DNA of 17,482 bases, taken from contig CAXUEX010000053.1 in the NCBI GenBank assembly GCA_964250215.1, positions 1 to 17,482 on the forward strand. Reading direction: 5' to 3'. This document shows positions 1 through 7,089 of the stretch, one piece after another. A program made the position numbers and the translations under genes. The notes beneath the pieces were generated by a model that saw only the letters and a list, made by a program, of their open reading frames with translations, did not search any database and had not been told where the DNA came from. Every line of letters starts with the position of its first letter. Within the stretch, counting starts at the first letter, position 1. The stretch is from DAIDJM01 sp964250215 (GTDB lineage: Bacteria; Pseudomonadota; Alphaproteobacteria; Acetobacterales; Acetobacteraceae).

Positions 1-426
1 GGCTTCTTTCCTGTGTCGCCGGGTCAAGTCTATGCGATAGCGGCAGGAAATGGCGGCGCGGGAGCTGGCACATCGGGCGGCGCATCGAGCTTCGGCAATC
101 TTGCCGGCGCGACCGGAGGCGCTGCTGGCATCAACGGTTCGGGAAACTCGCAGGGCACCGGCGGCACGACGGTCGGCAGCGGTTCCGGTGGTCTGCTGAA
201 TATTTCAGGCAGCGCTGGCGGCAGCGCGTTCGCCGCCGGCGCCGAACTGGTGAGCGGCAGCGGCGGGGCAGCTTATGGCGGTGGAGGCGGCGCTTGCGTT
301 GTCGGTCCGAGCGCAGCCGCGATTGATGGGCTTAGCGGCACTACGCCGGGCGGCGGCGGCGGCGGTGGCATCGGCAACGGCGCGGGTGGCCAAGGTGGCG
401 CCGGACTTGTGCTGGTAGAGTGGTAG
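1..426 (+). CDS. Glycine-rich phage tail protein, C-terminal part
   Basis: The frame is open to the left edge of the window, so the 5' part is missing; a GTG at 13 could be read as a start but is probably internal. The visible 141 residues begin with a stretch of the form PVSPGQVYAI, are then extremely rich in Gly, Ala and Ser (including a run of about seven glycines near the end), and finish with GGAGLVLVEW. That layout, a PGQ-Y entry, a glycine-rich body and an aromatic VEW/VEY end, is typical of the glycine-rich domain at the tip of phage tail-fibre proteins, where it forms sandwiched polyglycine helices or receptor-binding loops. The next gene starts 10 bases after the stop, with GGAGG between them. 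The phage role is inferred from composition and neighbours. Confidence 0.7.
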   Translation, partial: GFFPVSPGQVYAIAAGNGGAGAGTSGGASSFGNLAGATGGAAGINGSGNSQGTGGTTVGSGSGGLLNISGSAGGSAFAAGAELVSGSGGAAYGGGGGACVVGPSAAAIDGLSGTTPGGGGGGGIGNGAGGQGGAGLVLVEW

Positions 427-435
427 GAGGGCGGC

Positions 436-918
436 ATGGGAACACCTGCCAGTTTCACATGGGTTCCAAGCACCGCGCGCGTGGTGGTGCTGGACGGCTT
501 CGGCGCAATTCCACGTGGTTCGTTGCAGCTGCCGCAATTGCCACTGAGCTGGCCGAGCAAAGATCCGGGCGACACGCTGGATTATATCATCGACATTTCG
601 GAGGCTGTATCCGGCAACGAGGGTGATTCCATCGCGACGCTGGATGTTCAAGTCATGCCCAGCAACCCGGGCGATCTGATATTGCAGTCCTCGTCGGCCG
701 ACGGGCTACAGGCGATCCTGTGGCTGGCGCAAGGTGCCCCCGGCACAGTCTATGCCGTGAACGTGACGATCGGCACCAATAGCGGGCGAGTGATTGCGCG
801 CACCATCGATCTGCCGGTTGTCGCGCTGGCGAGCTCCGCGGTTCCGCCAAACGCGATCACTGATCAAACAGGCGCGCCGTTGGAAGATCAGGGACTTGCA
901 CCGATCACCACGTCGTGA
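436..918 (+). CDS. Putative phage fibre-tail adaptor protein
   Basis: A 160-residue protein. ATG at 436 is preceded by GGAGG at 426-430 with a 5-base spacer. There is no signal peptide or membrane segment. The middle has the pattern WPSKDPGDTLDY-IDIS, then NEGDSIATLDVQVMPSNPGDL and an ILWLAQG-PGT-Y-VNVTIGT segment, which reads as one small Ig-like beta-sandwich. I recognise this pattern from small proteins just upstream of tail-spike genes in alphaproteobacterial prophages, where they are annotated as fibre-tail adaptors that attach the fibre to the tail. It lies between the glycine-rich tail protein and the tail spike, with a 36-base gap to the latter. The adaptor role comes from memory of the family and from gene order; it is not proven by a motif. 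Confidence 0.6.
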   Translation: MGTPASFTWVPSTARVVVLDGFGAIPRGSLQLPQLPLSWPSKDPGDTLDYIIDISEAVSGNEGDSIATLDVQVMPSNPGDLILQSSSADGLQAILWLAQGAPGTVYAVNVTIGTNSGRVIARTIDLPVVALASSAVPPNAITDQTGAPLEDQGLAPITTS

Positions 919-954
919 GCGATTTACTGTTCCTGGCTAGCAAGGATTACCTCC

Positions 955-3225
955 ATGCCGACTATACCACAACTGCCGATGGCGACTGCGACGGGAGCCG
1001 GAGATGAGCTGCCGCTGAGCCAGTCCGGCGTGACACGTTCGGTAACGGTTTCCGAACTTCTCAGCGGCACGCAGCCATTGATCGAGATTGCCAGCGGCAC
1101 GGTGCTGGGTCGGGCTTCGCTAGGGCCTGGCGGTCCGGAGGCGATCCCGCTGGGCGCAGGACTTGCGATCCAGAGCGCGCAGCTTGCGGCAAATGGGGGC
1201 GATCACGCGACATACCCCGAACAGACGATGCTTACGCTGACGGATGAGACGATCCTGAACTCGAACGGAATCCCGAAGCGCATGGGGTTGCCGCTGCTGC
1301 GCGCTTTGTTTTCCGCCGGCAGCAATGTGACGATCGACGGCAGCGGAGACATCTCGGCAAACACTGATCCAGCCGTGACGGCTGAACTCGGAAGTCTCAC
1401 ACAGGGCCTGAGCACCACCGAAGCCGCTGTTGCTGCGCTGGCCGCAAAAATACCCTCGGGCGGGTTTGCCGGGCTGAACGCGCAGGGGCAACTCACAAAC
1501 CCTACGGTGGGGCCGGTGACACTTGGCACGGTGATGGTGGCGAGCGGTGCGCCGAGCCGGACCGTGCAGGCGCTAGCGCTCGATACACTGAACGTATTGG
1601 ATTTCGGCGCAGTGCAGGGCAGTACGGATTCAACATCCGGATTCAATGCCGCATTTGCCGCAATGTCAAGCTCCGGCGGGGAGATTTTCATTCCGGCTGG
1701 TGATTACACGTTGTCAAGCCCGCTGCTTTGGAGCGGCAAGCCGGTGATTATACGCGGTGCCGGCAAAGGCGCCACGCGGCTGCACCTGACGCATACCGGT
1801 ATCGGCTTTGACCTGGCGCCGGCGAACTTATTTCAGAAAGTTGTGCTGCGAGACTTCTCGGCCTACGCAGAAAATGGCAGCGGGCCGACAGAGGCGGTGG
1901 CGCGTATCACGTTTCCTACTACCCCCTCCTTCGGCTACGTCACCTCCCATATCAGCGACGTGGAATGCTTTGGCTATCCGAATGCAAGTAACGGAATGGC
2001 CCCCTTCCCGCAAACATTTCAGCGTGGTTTTGTGCTGAATGGTTGCTGGAGCACGCAAGTGAATAATGTTTCGTTCTTCGGCGCGCCAGCTGCCGCCGGC
2101 ACTTCGAACTGCGTGGCCATTGAGCTGAACCAGTCCGTGGACACGCGTATCAGCGGCTTGCAGGTGTATTACGGCAGCGCTGCGGTTCTGCAGACCGGAT
2201 ACTGTGAGGGTATCTACCTCAACAATCCACTGATTGTCGGTACCGATTACATGGTCAATCAAACCGACGAGACCACTTGGCATGGTTATCAGCCGGACAA
2301 GGCGGAGCTGCTCGGCCTGTGGATCATCAACGCCGAGGTGAATGTTCAGTTGTCGGCGCTGCGGCTCAACAATGCGACCGGTGGGTTCATCGCGGCAATG
2401 GACGTGACCCGGGATACGGGGCCAAATACTCAACAGACGCTTTTCGATTTTACAAACGTATCCAACTTCTACATCGTCGGTGTAAGCGTGCAGGGCGGTC
2501 CGAGCGGTGGCAGCAACCCAGATATCGGCTTCGGCTTCGCCAGTACCTGGAACTCTTCCGGCAACACGTTGGTGGGCTGCACATTCGGCAACATGACCAC
2601 GGCGATCTACATAGACAATGCGAATGGCACGGTAGGACTGACCACCGCAGGGCTTAGTTTTGGCAATGTACCGCAAGCGACAGCGATAATCGACAACTCA
2701 TTGCCGAGCGTAGGCAACTATCTAACGTTCATAACACCCGCAACCAGCACGCAGCCTGCTGGGCTGGCCAATACCAAGGACCATTTGTGGACCAACCCAG
2801 CAGGCAATATCCTGTTTCAGATAAACAATCTTGCGAACACTGCAAATTTCATCCGGCATCAGCCGGCTACTCATAGTAACCCGCCTGCACTCTGTTTCGA
2901 TGGCAGCGACGGCCAGGTGAATGGCACGATTCAGACGAAGGGCGGCAATCTTTACGTAAATGCTTCGGGTGGGCATGCTGGAAGTGGCGATCTGCTCGAT
3001 CTCCTGAATATCCCCGGCGCAACGAGCTGGATTCAGATGCAGAACGCGACTTCCGGCAATCTATGCCAGATTGGCACGAACATCGGCGGCATCGGGTTGC
3101 AGCCGAGTGGCCCGCTGTGGCTTTCACCCTCAGCAGGACTGTTTGCGCCGAACCTGCCGACTACGAAACCCACGACAGGATCGCATCAGCTTTGGAACAA
3201 CAATGGCGTTTTGAACATTGCCTGA
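955..3225 (+). CDS. Beta-helix phage tail spike with pectate-lyase-like domain
   Basis: A 756-residue protein. ATG at 955 has AAGGA at 942-946. The N-terminal ~200 residues look like a phage attachment part, with phrases such as DELPLSQSGVTRSVTVSELL (about 17-36) and a segment opening GTVLGRASLGPGG near 48-60, followed by an Ala-rich, possibly helical connector (150-165). Residues ~212-260 carry the entry signature of Pectate_lyase_3 (PF12708): LNVLDFGAV, then a D-T--FNAAFAA stretch and FIPAGDYTL. After this comes a long stretch of short Gly/Asn/Thr-rich beta strands typical of right-handed parallel beta-helices. The end, GSHQLWNNNGVLNIA, is a recurrent tail-protein terminus. It probably binds or cleaves a host surface polysaccharide. 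The central part looks less GC-rich than the chromosomal genes, as expected for exchangeable host-range modules. No catalytic residues can be assigned by eye. Confidence 0.8.
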   Translation: MPTIPQLPMATATGAGDELPLSQSGVTRSVTVSELLSGTQPLIEIASGTVLGRASLGPGGPEAIPLGAGLAIQSAQLAANGGDHATYPEQTMLTLTDETILNSNGIPKRMGLPLLRALFSAGSNVTIDGSGDISANTDPAVTAELGSLTQGLSTTEAAVAALAAKIPSGGFAGLNAQGQLTNPTVGPVTLGTVMVASGAPSRTVQALALDTLNVLDFGAVQGSTDSTSGFNAAFAAMSSSGGEIFIPAGDYTLSSPLLWSGKPVIIRGAGKGATRLHLTHTGIGFDLAPANLFQKVVLRDFSAYAENGSGPTEAVARITFPTTPSFGYVTSHISDVECFGYPNASNGMAPFPQTFQRGFVLNGCWSTQVNNVSFFGAPAAAGTSNCVAIELNQSVDTRISGLQVYYGSAAVLQTGYCEGIYLNNPLIVGTDYMVNQTDETTWHGYQPDKAELLGLWIINAEVNVQLSALRLNNATGGFIAAMDVTRDTGPNTQQTLFDFTNVSNFYIVGVSVQGGPSGGSNPDIGFGFASTWNSSGNTLVGCTFGNMTTAIYIDNANGTVGLTTAGLSFGNVPQATAIIDNSLPSVGNYLTFITPATSTQPAGLANTKDHLWTNPAGNILFQINNLANTANFIRHQPATHSNPPALCFDGSDGQVNGTIQTKGGNLYVNASGGHAGSGDLLDLLNIPGATSWIQMQNATSGNLCQIGTNIGGIGLQPSGPLWLSPSAGLFAPNLPTTKPTTGSHQLWNNNGVLNIA

Positions 3226-3649
3226 CTTGACTTTATCCGATCCGACCTCGGTCTATGTTCAGCTTGGTCAGGTTCTCAGCAGTTTACGCGCGCTGGCGGA
3301 CACCATTGAAATCCGCCATGCACAGGCGGAGAAGCTGCACGATTTGGCGCGAGCCGATCTGGCCACACTGCGGCAGGATCAGCGCGACCTGGAAGAAAAG
3401 CTCGATTGCGTGATTGCCGTGATGCAGCACGATCTGCAGGATTTGCGTACGCAATCGGCTGGGCATGCGCAATGCCTGGCAGACATGGTAACGGCGGTGC
3501 GAGATTTGCGCCAGCCTGTGTCTGAGATCGTGGCGCTGCGATCCCGCGCCGCGGGATTGATCTTTGGGCTGGGAGTCATCGGCAGCACGCTGCTGTGGCT
3601 TTCCGAACCCGTGTATCGCTGGTTCGTCGAGGACCGGCTGCGTCGCTGA
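3218..3649 (+). CDS. Coiled-coil protein with C-terminal membrane anchor, phage-associated
   Basis: A 143-residue protein. The TTG at 3218 overlaps the last 8 bases of the tail-spike gene; a second TTG at 3227 is possible, and neither has a clear ribosome binding site, so translational coupling is likely. Residues ~15-100 are heptad-like and charged, with EIRHAQAEKLHDLARADL and RQDQRDLEEKLD, predicting a long alpha-helical coiled coil. Residues ~108-128 (AAGLIFGLGVIGSTLLWL) form one membrane segment, followed by a short basic tail ending RLRR. I do not recognise a named family. A single C-terminal membrane span after a coiled coil, in the late region of a phage, would fit a membrane-associated lysis or lysogenic-conversion protein, but that is a guess from architecture. 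Confidence 0.65.
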   Translation: MPDLTLSDPTSVYVQLGQVLSSLRALADTIEIRHAQAEKLHDLARADLATLRQDQRDLEEKLDCVIAVMQHDLQDLRTQSAGHAQCLADMVTAVRDLRQPVSEIVALRSRAAGLIFGLGVIGSTLLWLSEPVYRWFVEDRLRR

Positions 3650-3723
3650 AGTGAGAATGTGCCGAGGGCGCTTCGCTTCCGATAATCGTTTCCGAAACCC
3701 CATCCCTATACCGAGGTGCAATC

Positions 3724-4191
3724 TTGCGACAGCTAATGCTCGCGGGCTTCCTGCTCGCTACCGCCGTCCCGGCCTTCGCCGAAAGCAGCTATGTTCTGCC
3801 CGACGGGCGTGGCCGCGCCCCGGCGGTGACGTTGCACTGCGCAACCCAGGGTCAGAATGCTGCACCGTGCGGCACCATTGAGAATCCGCTGGTGATATCG
3901 GGAGTGGCGATACCGGTTTCCGGTGCGCCCGTGTCGCGCTCGCTGGCGGTGCCGGCGCAGCAGAGCACCATGCTATTCGTGGCCAACCCATATCGTCGAT
4001 ATCTGGCGTTTCAGGCACCGCAAGGCAGCGCATTGTGGATCAATCTGCTCGGCGGCCCGGCGGCGCCGAACGCGCCGGACTGCGTCTATTTTGCACCAGG
4101 AACTTTTTACGAAAGCGGCTCATATGTGAACCGCAACGCCATCACGATCTTTTCACCGGTAGCGGCGACCATCGCGGCCGTGGAGGGCTGA
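3724..4191 (+). CDS. Small exported protein, phage-associated, unknown function
   Basis: A 155-residue protein. TTG at 3724 is supported by GAGG at 3713-3716 with a 7-base spacer. The N-terminus is a clear Sec signal peptide, MRQLMLAGFLLATAVPAFA, with cleavage expected after AFA. The mature part has three cysteines, two of them close together (HCATQGQNAAPC, residues 39 and 49), which could form a disulphide after export. It is otherwise beta-rich, with VANPYRRYLAFQAPQGSALWINL and a PGTFYESG-Y turn. The following hydrolase gene starts directly after its stop codon, so the two are probably co-translated and may act together outside the cytoplasm or on the virion. No domain family was recognised. 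Confidence 0.65.
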   Translation: MRQLMLAGFLLATAVPAFAESSYVLPDGRGRAPAVTLHCATQGQNAAPCGTIENPLVISGVAIPVSGAPVSRSLAVPAQQSTMLFVANPYRRYLAFQAPQGSALWINLLGGPAAPNAPDCVYFAPGTFYESGSYVNRNAITIFSPVAATIAAVEG

Positions 4192-5982
4192 ATGCTGCGC
4201 AGTCTTTTCGTCACAGGAATGCTGGTGCTTGCCCTGCCCGCCGCCGCGTCTGTGGTGCCGCAGCAACGTTCCCTGCGGGCGCTCGGAGGCCGACAGATTT
4301 GGGTGCCGATTTGCGGCCGCCGCGGGGTCAACGGCAGCGCCGCCTGGTTTGATTCCAACAGCACTGCGGTGATGGATCAGCAGGGTTGCTACGCGCCCTC
4401 ATGGGGTACCGTCACGGCTGTGAAGCTGGTTTATGCGGCGTTCGACATGCCACAGCAAGGCGAGGCCGACCGGCCGGTCACAGCTACGGTCGATGCTGCG
4501 CTGTTCTTGCCCGGCGGGAACACGAACACTGTGCTCGGGGCTGCGGGTGTTACCACCGGTTCCAGCTCGCTGCTGTTTTCATCCACTGCGCTCGGCGCCA
4601 ACTCGATCAGCCTTGGCCAGATCGTGAGCAGCGGTGGTGGCGGCATTGCCGCTGCGACGTATGTAACATCGGTCGCGAACAGCTTCGTTCCCGGCGCGGG
4701 TAACGTACCGAGCGGCACGACCGTAGGCCTGAGCGCGCCGACTACGGCGGCCACCGCAAATGGCCAGCCGTTTACGTTCGCCGGCAACCTGATCCCAGTG
4801 AAGTTTGGCGGCGGTCGCAATGTGACGATCCAACCGGCGCACGACGTGGTCACCTCCGATCCGGTGCCCACCGAGATCGCTCCTGGATCGCTGTTCTTCG
4901 TCCGCACCGCGGCGAACTTTTCCGGCCCTGGCTTGCAGCTCATGGATTATCCCGGAACCGGCTCGCGCATCACCGGCGCCTACAATGAATTCGATTGGCG
5001 CGGCACGTCGCCGAACGATCAGACGCTGACACCGACGAACCTGCCCAACGCCGGCGGCGGCTACTGGGGGCCGGTGGCGGTGCTGGGACAGATCGCGGTC
5101 ACGCCGGGCCAAGTGGCGCCTGGCAGCTTGCTGATCCTTGGCGACAGCATTGCGGCCGGCACCGGCGATACCGCCGATGTTCTTGGTTATCAGGGCTACG
5201 TTCAGCGCAGCCTGGAAAACAACGTCGCCTTTGTTAGCGCTGCGCGTGGTTCCACGACAGCTTTTGGCTTGGCCGCACACGGCGACGGCCAATACGCGCT
5301 TTCTGTGGACACCGGCATCACCGATGTGCTGCTCGAACCGGGTCGTAATGACGTGGAACTATTCTCGGTGACCGCCGCGCAGCTCGAATCCTATATCGGA
5401 CAAATCTCCGCGCGCTATCAGGGCGCCGGCAAGCGCGTGTGGTGTTTCAGCCTTCCGCCCAGCACGCAGAGCAACGACGGGTGGACGACGCTTGGCAATC
5501 AGAGCTGGACGGTTGCTGCAGCGAAAACCGGGAGCAGTCTTATTGGCGCGGGGGTGACGACGCTCGGCATGGCTTCGGTTGCGAACATCGCCGCCGGGCA
5601 AGCCGTGTCGGGCACCGGTATTGCGGCGGGAACCACCGTTGCCGGCGTGAACAGCGGGGCCAACACGATCACACTGAGCACGCCCACCAACGCGTCTATC
5701 GCGAGTGCCTCTATACTGCTTTTCGGCACTTCGTCGTCTGCAGCCAGCACGGTCGAAACGCAGCGGCAAGCCTATAACGGATACTTGCGCGCGCACGCCG
5801 CTGCGCTGGGTTGCAGCGGGATGATCGATGACGACGGCGTGTTCGCCGACGCGGGCGGCTCCGGCAAATGGCGCACCGATCTTGGCAGCGCCAGTGCAGA
5901 CGGTGTGCATCCCTCGGCCGCACTGCATCAGGCGGCCGTGAATGCCGGGCTGATCACAGCCGGAATGTTCTCGCCGCCCTGA
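4192..5982 (+). CDS. Exported SGNH/GDSL hydrolase, phage-associated
   Basis: A 596-residue protein. ATG at 4192 follows the preceding TGA directly and has GGAGG at 4182-4186. A signal peptide is visible (MLRSLFVTGMLVLALPAAAS). The C-terminal half has the SGNH blocks: GDS at 317-319 (nucleophile Ser319), Gly353 in AARGS, GRND at 384-387 (oxyanion Asn386), and DGVHPS with Asp570 and His573. It should therefore be an active esterase or deacetylase, perhaps acting on acylated surface glycan. A Gly/Thr/Ala-rich module at ~440-512 (VSGTGIAAGTTVAGV, then ANTITLSTPTNA) sits between block III and block V. A related stretch occurs at ~114-198, before the catalytic domain. The substrate is unknown. The exported hydrolase call is firm; its place in the virion is inferred from neighbouring tail genes. 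Confidence 0.8.
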   Translation: MLRSLFVTGMLVLALPAAASVVPQQRSLRALGGRQIWVPICGRRGVNGSAAWFDSNSTAVMDQQGCYAPSWGTVTAVKLVYAAFDMPQQGEADRPVTATVDAALFLPGGNTNTVLGAAGVTTGSSSLLFSSTALGANSISLGQIVSSGGGGIAAATYVTSVANSFVPGAGNVPSGTTVGLSAPTTAATANGQPFTFAGNLIPVKFGGGRNVTIQPAHDVVTSDPVPTEIAPGSLFFVRTAANFSGPGLQLMDYPGTGSRITGAYNEFDWRGTSPNDQTLTPTNLPNAGGGYWGPVAVLGQIAVTPGQVAPGSLLILGDSIAAGTGDTADVLGYQGYVQRSLENNVAFVSAARGSTTAFGLAAHGDGQYALSVDTGITDVLLEPGRNDVELFSVTAAQLESYIGQISARYQGAGKRVWCFSLPPSTQSNDGWTTLGNQSWTVAAAKTGSSLIGAGVTTLGMASVANIAAGQAVSGTGIAAGTTVAGVNSGANTITLSTPTNASIASASILLFGTSSSAASTVETQRQAYNGYLRAHAAALGCSGMIDDDGVFADAGGSGKWRTDLGSASADGVHPSAALHQAAVNAGLITAGMFSPP

Positions 5983-6005
5983 GAGAAACGCTTGATCAGA
6001 TACGA

Positions 6006-6011
6006 TATAAT
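6006..6011 (+). promoter_or_regulatory. Possible -10 element before the holin-like gene
   Basis: A perfect TATAAT lies in a short AT-rich island (about 6000-6022) in otherwise GC-rich DNA, 25 bases before the start codon of the small membrane protein at 6036. No -35 hexamer is found at normal spacing: the only TTGA-like sequence, at 5992-5997, is just 8 bases away. It may be an internal phage promoter read by a phage-specific system, or only an unstructured leader that exposes the strong ribosome binding site. Confidence 0.25.
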
Positions 6012-6035
6012 AACTTAGTAGTTGGAGGTGCATCG

Positions 6036-6260
6036 ATGTTATCGCTGCTTTCCTGGCTTCGGCAGCCCACCACGATTGCCGGCATTTCCGGACTGGTCGC
6101 GACGATTGCGGCGCTCGCCACGAGACAGCTCACCTTGGCGCAGGCGCTCCCTCTGCTCGCCGGTGCCAGTGTTTCCATGGCGCTGCCGGACAATACGGGC
6201 GCGCGCCAAGCGGCGGAAACTCTCGCTTCTCAAATTGCAATAAAAACCAGCCGAAATTAA
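6036..6260 (+). CDS. Small holin-like membrane protein, phage-associated
   Basis: A 74-residue protein. The frame is open well upstream, but ATG at 6036 is chosen because GGAGG at 6024-6028 lies 7 bases before it and because the upstream part would overlap the end of the hydrolase gene in another frame. The sequence begins MLSLLSWLRQPTTIAGISGLVATIAALAT, has a second hydrophobic stretch (LAQALPLLAGASVSMALP), then a polar tail with DNTGARQAAETLA. Two short hydrophobic segments, small size and a charged tail suit a class II holin. The position among late phage genes just before a small lipoprotein also fits lysis. No endolysin is visible in the window, so holin function remains an inference; a structural or regulatory membrane peptide is possible. 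Confidence 0.6.
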   Translation: MLSLLSWLRQPTTIAGISGLVATIAALATRQLTLAQALPLLAGASVSMALPDNTGARQAAETLASQIAIKTSRN

Positions 6261-6270
6261 AGGGAACACT

Positions 6271-6579
6271 ATGCGCATCATCGCCCTACCGGCGCTCGCC
6301 GCTTCGTTGCTTGGTGCCTGCGCGCCCGGCAATCCGGCCAACACAGCTACGATCACTGCCGCGCTGACGGTGGCCGGTGCGGCGGAAGCTGCCTATGCGG
6401 CGCAGCGTGACGCGGATCCCGCAACCGTTGCGCAATTGCAACGCCTCCTGCTTGCGGCACAGTCGGCTCTCGCGGCGTGGCAATCCAACCAGGGCACGGC
6501 GGAACAGGCGGCACTTTCGGCCGCGATCAATGCGCTGGTCGTGTACGAAGCTTCGGCCGGGATCGCGAAGTTCGCCTGA
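6271..6579 (+). CDS. Small lipoprotein, phage-associated
   Basis: A 102-residue protein. ATG at 6271 is preceded by AAGGGA at 6260-6265. The N-terminus, MRIIALPALAASLLGAC, is a lipoprotein signal peptide with a lipobox LGAC and acylated Cys expected at residue 17. The mature part is almost entirely Ala-rich helix (AALTVAGAAEAAYAAQRDAD, LQRLLLAAQSALAAW). It is the last gene of the phage-like block, 33 bases before the tRNA gene. A small outer-membrane-anchored helical lipoprotein next to a holin-like gene could be an outer spanin, but it lacks the Pro-rich composition of most Rz1 proteins, and no inner spanin partner is seen. A lysogenic-conversion lipoprotein is an equal possibility. Confidence 0.65.
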   Translation: MRIIALPALAASLLGACAPGNPANTATITAALTVAGAAEAAYAAQRDADPATVAQLQRLLLAAQSALAAWQSNQGTAEQAALSAAINALVVYEASAGIAKFA

Positions 6580-6581
6580 CC

Positions 6582-6598
6582 TCCGGCAACGGGCCGGA
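6582..6598. terminator. Short GC-rich hairpin after the last phage gene
   Basis: A perfect 6-bp stem, TCCGGC paired with GCCGGA around a 5-base loop (AACGG), begins 3 bases after the lipoprotein stop codon. It could stop + strand transcription before the oppositely oriented tRNA gene. There is no T-run after it, so it is at best a weak or Rho-assisted terminator. Confidence 0.3.
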
Positions 6599-6612
6599 CG
6601 CGAAGGGCGGCT

Positions 6613-6689
6613 TGGTCGGAGTGAGAGGATTCGAACCTCCGGCCCCTGCGTCCCGAACACAGTGCTCTACCAGGCTGAGCTACACTCCG
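6613..6689 (-). tRNA. tRNA-Pro (anticodon CGG)
   Basis: Read on the minus strand, the acceptor stem CGGAGTG (6689-6683) pairs with CACTCCG (6623-6617), followed by discriminator A and an encoded CCA (6615-6613). The D arm is GCTC-AGCCTGGTA-GAGC. The anticodon stem CTGTG/CGCAG encloses the loop TTCGGGA, giving anticodon CGG, which reads proline codon CCG. The T arm has the standard TTCGAAT loop on a 5-bp stem. The total is 77 nt including CCA. Its 3' end faces the phage-like genes, which is the orientation found when a tyrosine integrase uses the tRNA 3' half as attachment site. Confidence 0.95.
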
Positions 6690-6738
6690 GCCGAGCCGCG
6701 GCCTATACCGGCGCGGCCGCGAGCCGGCAAGCGACGGT

Positions 6739-7053
6739 TCAGAAGAGCGGCGCCCAATAGCCGTGATAACCGGCCTGCAGCCATTGCAGGATGCGCTGCA
6801 CCACCACCACCAAAACGAGTGCAATCAGTGGGCTGAAATCCAGGCCGCCGATGGTGGGCACGACGCGGCGGATCGGCCGGAGCACCGGCTCCGTAATCCG
6901 GGCTAGGAAATCGGCGATGCTCCACACCACGCGATTGCGGGTATCCAGCACGTTGAAGGCCAGCAGCGTGCTGACGATTGCGGCCAGGATGATGGCCCAG
7001 CTGTAGGCCCAGAGCAGATCGAACAGCAGACGAAAGAACAGATCGGTCAGCAC
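6739..7053 (-). CDS. YggT family integral membrane protein
   Basis: About 104 residues from the GTG at 7053, which has GGAG at 7064-7061 with a 7-base spacer; longer forms starting at 7059 or 7083 are possible. The pattern is that of the YggT family: an N-terminal hydrophobic helix (LLFDLLWAYSWAIILAAIVS), then AFNVLDTRNRVV, then FLARITEPVLRPIRRVVPTIGGLDFSPLIALVLV and an amphipathic end. The P-L-PIRR-VP--GGLDFSP segment is the family hallmark. YggT proteins are small inner-membrane proteins linked to envelope integrity and osmotic tolerance in bacteria and to plastid membrane organisation (CCB3/YLMG); the molecular role is not settled. A tRNA gene lies 49 bases downstream on the same strand, and a palindromic repeat precedes the gene. 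Confidence 0.85.
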   Translation of the reverse strand: MLTDLFFRLLFDLLWAYSWAIILAAIVSTLLAFNVLDTRNRVVWSIADFLARITEPVLRPIRRVVPTIGGLDFSPLIALVLVVVVQRILQWLQAGYHGYWAPLF

Positions 7054-7089
7054 CAGCACACTCCGGGCATAAAGTGGCGGCACCTCGCC

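Noticed and set aside
340..400. GGC-rich run resembling a tandem repeat
   Set aside because: It is the coding consequence of a polyglycine stretch in the tail protein; no regular repeat unit or CRISPR-like spacing is present.
1828..2676. A 282-codon minus-strand open frame
   Set aside because: It is antisense to the beta-helix tail spike, has no ribosome binding site or recognisable motif, and runs against the direction of the phage block.
5992..6011. TTGATC and TATAAT as a sigma-70 promoter pair
   Set aside because: The hexamers are only 8 bases apart, far below the normal 16-18, so they are not a valid pair. Only the TATAAT was kept, as a weak signal.
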